64,000 nucleotides of DNA from Opitutales bacterium. Lineage in GTDB: Bacteria; Verrucomicrobiota; Verrucomicrobiia; Opitutales; Oceanipulchritudinaceae. Positions 1 to 6,792 of this stretch are shown piece after piece. The first letter of the stretch is position 1. Each line of letters starts with the position of its first letter. The notes under the pieces were generated by a model, which was given only the letters and a program-made list of their open reading frames with translations, had not been told where the DNA came from and ran no database searches. The stretch is from NCBI GenBank assembly GCA_020831485.1, contig JAFIGG010000135.1, forward strand, positions 1 through 64,000, given 5' to 3'. The position numbers and the translations under genes are program-made.

Positions 1-1342
1 ACATAAACACGCAGTATCCACTGCGCGTGGACTGCGCTATGGGATGGTTCTGATTAGGAAGCTGAAATCGTTCTCTTAAACTCTGGTTGGTCATTTTCTG
101 ATTCGTTACATAGCGCAGACAGCAATGCTGATAACAGGCGCGAATCCGGTCCTTTTTATCCATGTCTTCGAACGCTTTGTGGGCATATAGGATAGCCAGC
201 GTGCGGACCGTGTCCGCTCGAAAATCTGGTGCAGGCAACTGGAATACTTCGGCTGCAGCGATCACCTTGTCGATACCACTGCCTTTTTCCTCGCAAATCC
301 CTAATCGTCGAGTGAGGTCGGCCATGGTTTCGTTTCGCGACCTATATTCGTCGATAAACCTCTCCGTTGAGATGGTCGGCTTGCCAGGGTTGGAAATCTC
401 CAGTCGGTCGGAGTAAATTTCGACCATGACGGATGCCCCCGAAACATCAAAATCTTGATGGATCATGGCGTTTGCCACCAATTCCCTGATAGCCTGCTTC
501 GGAAACATTTTAATCTCCTCACGTAGGGCCACTTCAACTATTTCATTGGTCGGGATCAACCCATCTATATATTCCAATAGACCCTCAAAACCCACCGCGT
601 AGCCTTTCGTGCCAGGCTTATCCAACTTCGTTTTGAGCTTGTTGGTGCCTTCATACACAACGACCCGAATGGCCTTCCTTGCCATCCCATCAAAGTCATC
701 CAGCTTCTTGGCAAAAAGTATCGCTGCCAGATTTGTGATATCCCAGAGCCCTCCCCTTTTTTGGATAAGTTTTTCCTTCGCAAACCGTTCCAACACTCCG
801 GAACGGTTTGAGGGATATGGCAAATCGAGAAGGTCAAAATATGACTGTGTGTCGAGCAATCTCACCACATCATCACCCCCACAGTCTGCCATCGCGAGCT
901 GGGATAGCCAATCGGGTTTTCCTTCATCGAATATTCGCCGCAGTCTGTCCTCCGACATTGAAACCAACTCTTCACCCGAGCGCATCAAGTATGCACCTTC
1001 AAGTGCATAGGCAGTGCCTTGTGGACGAGCAGGAATGTGACAGATCAGAACACGCTTGTCGTCATGCCAAAATTCTTCCAATTCGACCCTGAAACGCAGC
1101 TTCTTTAATATCCATTGAGCAGTCTTATCCGGATTCGGAAACGCTTTACTACCAACAACCTGACGTGGCGATTTGTCACTCACTCCAAATATCAAATGCC
1201 CTCCCCCTTCATTCGCCAAGGCTACGCAATATTTGAGCAACTTGGTTTCATCAAATTGATTTGCTGCCCTTTTAAACTCCAAGTTGTAGCTTTCTCGGGG
1301 AGCCAGCAGCCATTTGGAAAACTGATCGGGAGAGGTCCTCAT
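1..1342 (-). CDS. AlbA_2/Schlafen-type ATP-binding protein, C-terminus beyond left edge
   Basis: An uninterrupted frame reads from ATG at 1342 to the left edge (447 codons, no stop), so the gene is partial. Residues about 10-135 match the AlbA_2 (Schlafen) putative nucleic-acid-binding domain (LEFKRAA, ALANEGGG, IFGVSD). Further on, a GHKL-like ATPase half is visible: RELVANAMIHQDF (N box) and EEKGSGIDKV. Proteins of this architecture are annotated as RecG-like or transcriptional-regulator-like ATP-binding proteins and often sit between mod and res of type III-like restriction loci. It starts 30 nt after the mod stop, in the same frame, so it is probably co-transcribed. The biochemical role of the family is not settled. 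A res-type helicase would be expected further left, outside the window. Confidence 0.85.
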   Translation of the reverse strand, partial: MRTSPDQFSKWLLAPRESYNLEFKRAANQFDETKLLKYCVALANEGGGHLIFGVSDKSPRQVVGSKAFPNPDKTAQWILKKLRFRVELEEFWHDDKRVLICHIPARPQGTAYALEGAYLMRSGEELVSMSEDRLRRIFDEGKPDWLSQLAMADCGGDDVVRLLDTQSYFDLLDLPYPSNRSGVLERFAKEKLIQKRGGLWDITNLAAILFAKKLDDFDGMARKAIRVVVYEGTNKLKTKLDKPGTKGYAVGFEGLLEYIDGLIPTNEIVEVALREEIKMFPKQAIRELVANAMIHQDFDVSGASVMVEIYSDRLEISNPGKPTISTERFIDEYRSRNETMADLTRRLGICEEKGSGIDKVIAAAEVFQLPAPDFRADTVRTLAILYAHKAFEDMDKKDRIRACYQHCCLRYVTNQKMTNQSLRERFQLPNQNHPIAQSTRSGYCVFM

Positions 1343-1372
1343 TTCTATTTCACAAATAAAACAGGTAGCCTT

Positions 1373-3280
1373 TTACACCGTTCGAAATTGAACCTCTGCC
1401 GCATCCATCGTCTGCACAGCGTTGGTTTTGAGTTGGTCATTTTCGTGAAAGGCCGCGTCCAGGCAAATGCACTGAACTGGCTTAAGGGCAGCAATGGCCT
1501 GGATCGCATCTTTAGTCAGGCTATCGTCCAGGCAAATAATCAAAGCCCCCTCCGCAATCGAGCAGGCAGACTTTCCAGCCACGTCGATAGCCTCGACTTG
1601 GGTCGTCAGCGGGAACCCTGCCTTGAGAAGTAATTCGTAAAGAATATCTTCGGGAGTCGCCTTCGGATCGATGTGGTTGATATGCATCTCCAACTGTTCC
1701 TTGAGCTTTTCCGGATCGGAGGCATCCCCCTCCCACGTCTGAAAATTGGATTCGCTCAACTTAAATACCCTGAAGCCTAGATCCTGCTTGTTCCCACTAT
1801 CTGCCTGAAAATCAAGCTGACCGTCCTGTTCCTCTGAAATTTTCTGGACGACACGTCGAATCCGTTCCTTACCGATATCAACAATAGTCTTATAGCCAGC
1901 CTTAAACGCTTCAGTCTTTTCGTCGCATGGCTCGGGCAACTGCACCATTACAAACTTACGGTTGCCACCGTCCTTATTGTTCAGGTCGAGGACCGCGTGG
2001 GCGGTGGAGCAGGAGCCAGAGAAAAAATCTAAAACAATATGATCACAACCAGTCGATATCGACATGAGGTGTTTAAGCAAACGTGTCGGCTTTGGAGTAA
2101 ACTTTATTTCAGGAAGAAGCTTACGCAGCTCTTTAGCAGCTTCATCTGTATGGCCAGCCTCCTTATTGTACAGAATACTGCCAGGTATACGGCCTTGCTG
2201 GATTTCACTGAGAAAATTTTTGAGCGCTGGGGTTGAATTAGTTCCATCCACACCCCACCACAGGCGATCTTCGGTGATATTTTTCTGCGTGATCTCTGCA
2301 GAGCTCGACCATACACGCGTCTTTTTAGGCCACACCTCTAGGCCCGTGTTTGGATTAAGAATCGGATAGTAAAGTGTAGGACGTTCGTCAGCAGTGTATC
2401 TACATGTGTAATCCGCTGCTTTCCACGGACCACGCGGGTCATCGTCAGGGTTGCTATAGCGTGAAGTCTGTTCGTCGGTAAACGGTAATAAATTCGAAGA
2501 AAAGGCCTCTGATCGGCGATAAAAAAGAAGTGTCTCATGCTGATATCCTACATCCTTTGTATCCGGAGGAGGTGCATAGCGCTTCTCCCAAACAAAAGAA
2601 CACATGAAATTTTCTTCACCGAAGATTTCATCACACACCTTTTTTAAGTTAGAGGATTCATTATCATCAATAGAAGCAAAGATAACTCCATCCTCTCTCA
2701 ACAAATTCCGCGCTAAAAACAACCGCGGATACATCATATTCAGCCACTTCGAATGGAAGCGACCTTCGGTGGCCGCGTTGGTGGAAAACTTGCGACCTTG
2801 GGCATCGACCATGCCCGTATATTGCAGGTAGGTCTCCAGACTCTCGGTGAAATTGTCGGGATAGACGAACTCGTTGCCTGTGTTGTAGGGCGGATCGATG
2901 TAGATCATCTTCACCTTACCGAAATAGGATTTCTGCAGAAGCTTGAGAACCTCCAAATTGTCCCCTTCGATAAAGAGATTTTCCGTCTCATCGAAGTTGA
3001 CGGATTCCTCACGGCAGGGCTTGAGCGTGCCAACACTCGGTTGCTGGATAATCTTCAGCAATCCGGATTTACCCGGCCAGGTCAGTCCAAAACGCTCCCC
3101 TTCTTTCTCCAGCACTTCACCAAGGGAAGCCTTCAACTTATCCCAATCAACCGCATGTTTCAGCTCTCCCGTCTGCGAATCCCGTGCTTCAGTAAAAGCT
3201 TCAGGGAAGAGCTGCTTCAACTGCCGCCGTTTCTCCTCGGCGATGTCTAAGGAATTCAGGGGGAATTTTTTTTGGTTCAT
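1373..3280 (-). CDS. mod: Type III-like site-specific DNA methyltransferase (Mod)
   Basis: A 635-aa beta-class amino-methyltransferase: the catalytic motif DPPYNTG is at residues 129-135 and precedes the AdoMet-binding motif FFSGSCSTAHAV near residue 420, the order typical of Mod subunits of EcoP15I-like systems. It probably methylates adenine (N6) in a short asymmetric site; the target-recognition part would lie between the two motifs. The start ATG at 3280 gives a normal N-terminus (MNQKKFPLNS). It is downstream of the small membrane protein gene (38 nt gap) and upstream of the AlbA_2 protein. The nuclease/helicase partner Res is not in the window. The AdoMet motif has Cys where many relatives have Ala or Gly (GSC versus GSA/GSG), which may not matter. 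Recognition sequence unknown. Confidence 0.93.
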   Translation of the reverse strand: MNQKKFPLNSLDIAEEKRRQLKQLFPEAFTEARDSQTGELKHAVDWDKLKASLGEVLEKEGERFGLTWPGKSGLLKIIQQPSVGTLKPCREESVNFDETENLFIEGDNLEVLKLLQKSYFGKVKMIYIDPPYNTGNEFVYPDNFTESLETYLQYTGMVDAQGRKFSTNAATEGRFHSKWLNMMYPRLFLARNLLREDGVIFASIDDNESSNLKKVCDEIFGEENFMCSFVWEKRYAPPPDTKDVGYQHETLLFYRRSEAFSSNLLPFTDEQTSRYSNPDDDPRGPWKAADYTCRYTADERPTLYYPILNPNTGLEVWPKKTRVWSSSAEITQKNITEDRLWWGVDGTNSTPALKNFLSEIQQGRIPGSILYNKEAGHTDEAAKELRKLLPEIKFTPKPTRLLKHLMSISTGCDHIVLDFFSGSCSTAHAVLDLNNKDGGNRKFVMVQLPEPCDEKTEAFKAGYKTIVDIGKERIRRVVQKISEEQDGQLDFQADSGNKQDLGFRVFKLSESNFQTWEGDASDPEKLKEQLEMHINHIDPKATPEDILYELLLKAGFPLTTQVEAIDVAGKSACSIAEGALIICLDDSLTKDAIQAIAALKPVQCICLDAAFHENDQLKTNAVQTMDAAEVQFRTV

Positions 3281-3318
3281 TATTATATCCGGCCTAAGTA
3301 AAAAGTGATGCCTGCAAT

Positions 3319-3939
3319 CTATCGTTTCAGAATCTCCATCTGAGCACGAAAGATAGAGGCTTTAATATTCCCAATAGTAGTGTCGGCTAGCGCGCGCTTT
3401 TCTTTTGCAAGCTGAATTATTCCATCTTTGACCTCAACTTCGCATTCGTCAGCATGAGCCTCCACTTTAGCGAGGGGAGTATTAGTCACGGTCTCTCTCA
3501 GTTTCCTTATCTCTTCTTTCGTTTTCTCCAACGCGTGCAGAAAATCAGGAGACATGCTTAATTCCTTTGAAATATCAATTGATGTGGTCACATTAAGCTT
3601 CAATTTTTTCAAAAGTGGATTGATAGAATCCAAGTGAAACCTGTCCCCAATACTTTCAATTTCATTAACAATTGCAAGGGAGTTGCCTACATAGTCTAAG
3701 AACAATGATTGCGCTTTGCTTGAGTTCGCTAGCTTGCGCTCGATAAACACGATAACTATAATGGATACACAGAATGCAGTCAATGGCGCCAACAGCTGCC
3801 CAACAGATAAATTGTTATTAATCTGAATTTCGGAGTAAGTCATCAACAATACACCAGAGACAAATCCAACAACTACAAGCAAAACCCCACAACAAACTAA
3901 TCCAATCAAGGTTAAACTCTTACTCTTCATCCTCTGCAT
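3319..3939 (-). CDS. Small two-TM, coiled-coil membrane protein, unknown function
   Basis: This 206-aa protein is not recognised by family. Two hydrophobic segments are seen at about residues 9-33 and 48-66, followed by a long soluble, charged, mostly helical tail (about 70-206) rich in Lys, Glu and Leu that could form a coiled coil. The gene overlaps the preceding STAS-like gene by 20 nt, so the two are translationally linked. A second start, MKSKSLTLIG at 3930, is equally possible. Its position at the end of an ATPase/STAS pair inside a defence-type island suggests a membrane-acting partner or effector, but nothing in the sequence proves this. Confidence 0.7.
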   Translation of the reverse strand: MQRMKSKSLTLIGLVCCGVLLVVVGFVSGVLLMTYSEIQINNNLSVGQLLAPLTAFCVSIIVIVFIERKLANSSKAQSLFLDYVGNSLAIVNEIESIGDRFHLDSINPLLKKLKLNVTTSIDISKELSMSPDFLHALEKTKEEIRKLRETVTNTPLAKVEAHADECEVEVKDGIIQLAKEKRALADTTIGNIKASIFRAQMEILKR

Positions 3940-4264
3940 CCTTTAGGTATAATTCAATTTCCTCCAAGTAGTCTGGATCTTCTTCTGAGACAATAAGCAA
4001 GTGCTTTTCGATACAAGATAACGTTAAATTGTTCTCTCGAATAAGACCTCCAAAAGCCTCTTCCAAAAAAGAAGTGCCAAACCCCGATGTCCCATCTAGA
4101 ACAACAATCAGCTGCGCCCCTTCTTCGATTGCTTTTGCGAGTTTTGGATATAGAGTATTCTTTCTGAATTCTTCACCAGAACACTTGCCCTCTTTTATAA
4201 GTCTAGGGCCCGGGGCCGTACTGAAATCGGATCCTATGTTAATTAAATGCTGGTTTGTTTTCAT
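3920..4264 (-). CDS. STAS-like domain protein (DUF4325-type)
   Basis: A 114-aa protein with a STAS-like fold signature: a beta strand LIVVLDGTSGFGTSFLEEAFGGL in which the DGTSGFGTSF stretch corresponds to the conserved loop of DUF4325 proteins. These small proteins are usually encoded directly next to a GHKL ATPase, as here, and by analogy with SpoIIAA/SpoIIAB may be a switch partner of it. The gene overlaps the upstream ATPase gene by 26 nt and the downstream membrane-protein gene by 20 nt, so the three form a tight unit. The acidic tail (DAEDEE) is unusual but short. Function is inferred from fold and neighbours only. Confidence 0.75.
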   Translation of the reverse strand: MKTNQHLINIGSDFSTAPGPRLIKEGKCSGEEFRKNTLYPKLAKAIEEGAQLIVVLDGTSGFGTSFLEEAFGGLIRENNLTLSCIEKHLLIVSEEDPDYLEEIELYLKDAEDEE

Positions 4265-5348
4265 TTTCTTCGCTGAGTTCCCATGAGTAAAAAGTTCCCT
4301 GAAATGGGGTTTTCAAAGAATTGTATGAACGGGACTGACCGTTGAATATCGTATCATTAGTAATTAAGGAGAGATTTGAAATCTGATTAGCCTCGAATGC
4401 CTTGTAGACTCCCGGAAGGCCCTTCCCTCGATAATATTTATCGCTAGAAGTTTGATGAAGCTCTCCCTTAAATATAGCTTCCAAAATCTTCGTATTCTTC
4501 CCAAATTGAAATTTCCTTCGTAGGCGATTATACGAATGGAAAAACTTATTATCACTGTCTTTCCGATCGAGGCTCGTGAAGATACCTACTCCGTAATCAA
4601 CAAAAAAGAAGTAAACCTTCTTTGCTGCCGGATCGTGCTTAACAGATATCCACCAAAGCTTTTCTTTTTTCCCTTTAGGTGAAGCGTGATTATTGGTATT
4701 CTGCATGAGCTCAATCAAAACACGCTGAAGGCCCGTGCAACGTTTTTGACATTCCCATACGGTTCGTGACGCCGAGACGATCAGTCTTTCTCCAAGCTCT
4801 GCATCAACAGTTCGTTTCGCATGTGTATTAATGCTACTCTTTGTCGCAAGCTCATAACGATCCGTATCATCAAATTTCTCAAATAGAAGCTTAAAAAATC
4901 CCGACTCCCTCAATGCATTATTAGCAGTAGCAGAACTTGGCATACTGCCATTGAAACGAATTTTTTTCGCCTTGAATCTGACGACTACAGACAATAGCAC
5001 AGTAAGAGCATCGTAAGAAACCCTCTGAACCTGCCTTAGCTCGACAAAAACTGGCTTTCTTTGCTCGAGATACTTATTCAAAGTTTCAATAAAAGAGGAA
5101 ACTTCATCGGTGTTAGCCATAAAATCAAAGTTTACAGGGGCATAGACCGTCCTCATCCGATTACGATCAACACCGTTAGAACTTTCTGATGATCGTTGGT
5201 CATAAGTTAAATGATTACGGACCCGGTTTCTATGCCGCTTCTTCCTCCTAAACTCCAAGTGCCTGCAAAAGCGGCTCTGCGAATTTTTCTGGTTCCACTC
5301 TTTGAAACGCTGCGTCGAATAGTATTTTTTCATGACTCTATTCTCCAC
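4239..5348 (-). CDS. STAS-GHKL ATPase (histidine-kinase-like ATP-binding protein)
   Basis: A 369-aa protein. A basic N-terminal stretch (RRKKRHRNR) is followed by a STAS-like segment (about residues 70-160, with VFVELRQVQRVSYDALT) and a GHKL ATP-binding domain (about 205-365). The ATP-site boxes are visible: N box ELMQNTNNHA, G1 box DYGVGI and G2 box RGKGLPG. No phospho-acceptor His domain is seen, so it is more like an anti-sigma-type or standalone ATPase than a sensor kinase. It overlaps the 96-aa ORF upstream by 19 nt and the STAS-like gene downstream by 26 nt. ATG at 5348 is used here; MKKYYSTQRF at 5333 is an alternative start. Lys/Asn/Phe-rich composition differs from the more GC-rich sugar genes further right, consistent with acquired DNA. 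Confidence 0.78.
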   Translation of the reverse strand: MENRVMKKYYSTQRFKEWNQKNSQSRFCRHLEFRRKKRHRNRVRNHLTYDQRSSESSNGVDRNRMRTVYAPVNFDFMANTDEVSSFIETLNKYLEQRKPVFVELRQVQRVSYDALTVLLSVVVRFKAKKIRFNGSMPSSATANNALRESGFFKLLFEKFDDTDRYELATKSSINTHAKRTVDAELGERLIVSASRTVWECQKRCTGLQRVLIELMQNTNNHASPKGKKEKLWWISVKHDPAAKKVYFFFVDYGVGIFTSLDRKDSDNKFFHSYNRLRRKFQFGKNTKILEAIFKGELHQTSSDKYYRGKGLPGVYKAFEANQISNLSLITNDTIFNGQSRSYNSLKTPFQGTFYSWELSEENENKPAFN

Positions 5349-5620
5349 CTATTCACAATCAGATCCTCTATTGGATCCTTCTGAAGAATCAGTTTTTCAG
5401 CCGGGTTAGGACAGAACGCTCTAGCTCTCCCCCCAGCACTTTCCCAAAAGAAATCTTCAATTCCACCCAGTCCATGACATACATCAGCACGTCCCACTTT
5501 CTTTACATCCCGAGACCCAGAGAGCGCCTCTGTGATAAGCAGATTCGACTGCCACAGCATCTGCCCAACGATACCCATGGAAGGAAGAGGGGAATGGGGT
5601 AGTGTAGAATTGTAGTTCAT
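5330..5620 (-). CDS. Hypothetical 96-aa protein in the defence-type operon
   Basis: A short ORF starting with ATG immediately after the stop of the Abi_2 gene (stop 5621-5623, start 5620) and overlapping the start of the STAS-GHKL gene by 19 nt. The head-to-tail packing is the main support for it being real. No family is recognised. The protein has no clear TM segment, contains two Cys and a Trp-rich C-terminus, and could also be a decayed remnant of a longer gene. Confidence 0.45.
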   Translation of the reverse strand: MNYNSTLPHSPLPSMGIVGQMLWQSNLLITEALSGSRDVKKVGRADVCHGLGGIEDFFWESAGGRARAFCPNPAEKLILQKDPIEDLIVNRWRIES

Positions 5621-6568
5621 TTATTCAGAAACGCTCCAAACTGGGTGTTCTTTCCAATTCTCAGTTAGTCCCATTTTTTTCAGAACATCGGGACAATTCG
5701 GGGCCATTGCGTCAATCAGTTCTTCTAAGCGCCTGCACCAGTTTTCGGTGAAGCTTCTTTCAGCGGGACAGCCACTGAGAAACTTACGCTGAAGGAGTAA
5801 GCTCGCAAACAAATGCGTATTGTCGGGCAAAAGAGGTGGAGCCCAGATTTTCCCACGTGGAAGTTCTGCTTTGATCGACCATTCACGATCCCATATACGA
5901 GCGTGGTGAGCACAAATATTGCGAACATAGACGAGGTGGTGAAGCGCGGAGATAAAATCCAAAGGCTGGAGGCCATAACGGGTAGCCACGCGCTTTACAT
6001 CGCTTTTTTTCATGCCTTCGATCATGCGCGACAGGGTGCCAAAGGACATTATTTCAGTGGCGACCCATATAGGCAGATCCGGGAACTCCGAATACTTGCG
6101 CTCAAAGTGGCCAACAAACACCTCGCTAGAGCGCCTGGTCTCTGAGCGAAGACTATTGCGCCACTGCTTGTGGTCAAAATTACTCTCAGCCGATTCTGAA
6201 TTCGCATACTTAACTGCAATATAAAAATTCGTCGGATCTGTATGACCAAAAGCCCCGTAGGTCTCTCCAAAGGTGTACGCAACGCTGGTCCGCACATCCA
6301 GTTCAATAACCTCCATGGACTCGTATACAAGGTCCCGCAATCCACGGTCAAATTCGTAGGCATGGCGAATATCTTCGAATGTGGTTCCGGGCAAAAATTC
6401 GTGACGCCTGACTTCGAAAGCCAGTCCGTATCCGCTAAAACGGTAATAATTCAGATGTCGCAGAAAGGATTCTGCTTCGGACACGTTTTCAACCTCGAGT
6501 CCCGACTCTCTTAGACGCTCCAGTTGATCCGAAAGTGATCGCCATTGCTTGGAGTAAGAGTCACTCAC
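5621..6568 (-). CDS. Abi_2-family (AbiD/AbiF-like) abortive-infection protein, HEPN type
   Basis: With the GTG start at 6568 the product has 315 aa. It carries the Abi_2 hallmarks: LNYYRFSGYGLAF near the N-terminus and the C-terminal RNICAHHARIW, which contains the R-x4-H catalytic signature of HEPN ribonucleases. Members of the family abort phage infection (AbiD, AbiF) and are thought to act on RNA. The GTG start is chosen because a GGAGGG sequence lies 10 nt upstream; a TTG further up at 6607 would add residues encoded inside a repeat sequence. The start overlaps the stop of a 75-aa ORF (GTGA), and a 96-aa ORF follows directly. Strong family call; in vivo role in defence is inferred from family and context. 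Confidence 0.92.
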   Translation of the reverse strand: MSDSYSKQWRSLSDQLERLRESGLEVENVSEAESFLRHLNYYRFSGYGLAFEVRRHEFLPGTTFEDIRHAYEFDRGLRDLVYESMEVIELDVRTSVAYTFGETYGAFGHTDPTNFYIAVKYANSESAESNFDHKQWRNSLRSETRRSSEVFVGHFERKYSEFPDLPIWVATEIMSFGTLSRMIEGMKKSDVKRVATRYGLQPLDFISALHHLVYVRNICAHHARIWDREWSIKAELPRGKIWAPPLLPDNTHLFASLLLQRKFLSGCPAERSFTENWCRRLEELIDAMAPNCPDVLKKMGLTENWKEHPVWSVSE

Positions 6569-6792
6569 TGTAGCTGTTCCCTCCGCAAGCCAATGACACT
6601 CGGGCAAAAAAATACGCGCCCTTTATGTGCATTCTCCTCACGGACAAGAGGCACGGCGCGTGTGTTAAGAATAAATGTGCGCATAAATTCAGGAACCGCA
6701 AGGAAAAATGAAAGTATACCAGCACCCTGCAGCGGGGAGCCCCAACCGTTAAAGTGCTGGCTAAACAAATCTCTGACCGAAATCAATATCAT
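6565..6792 (-). CDS. Small ORF (75 aa) translationally coupled to the SNF2 helicase and Abi_2 genes
   Basis: The ATG at 6792 overlaps the SNF2 stop codon (ATGA), and AGGTGGAGG sits about 5 nt upstream, one of the best ribosome-binding sites in this region. The stop overlaps the GTG of the Abi_2 gene. The 75-aa product has a hydrophobic middle (GILSFFLAVPEF) but no recognised domain. Its last third is encoded within a 46-bp repeat that also occurs at 10447-10492, so the ORF could be a chance reading frame through an intergenic repeat that couples translation of its neighbours. Confidence 0.4.
   Translation of the reverse strand: MILISVRDLFSQHFNGWGSPLQGAGILSFFLAVPEFMRTFILNTRAVPLVREENAHKGRVFFCPSVIGLRREQLQ
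6579..6624 (-). repeat. 46-bp repeat, copy A
   Basis: This stretch matches 10447-10492 at about 38 of 46 positions in the same orientation. The best conserved part reads, on the minus strand, TGTCATTGGCTTG followed by C/T and GGAGGG. Copy A lies just before the Abi_2 start and supplies its GGAGGG ribosome-binding site. A shorter related piece (15 nt, ACAGAATTTTTTGCC on the minus strand) precedes the SNF2 gene at 9676-9690. Function unknown. Confidence 0.7.
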
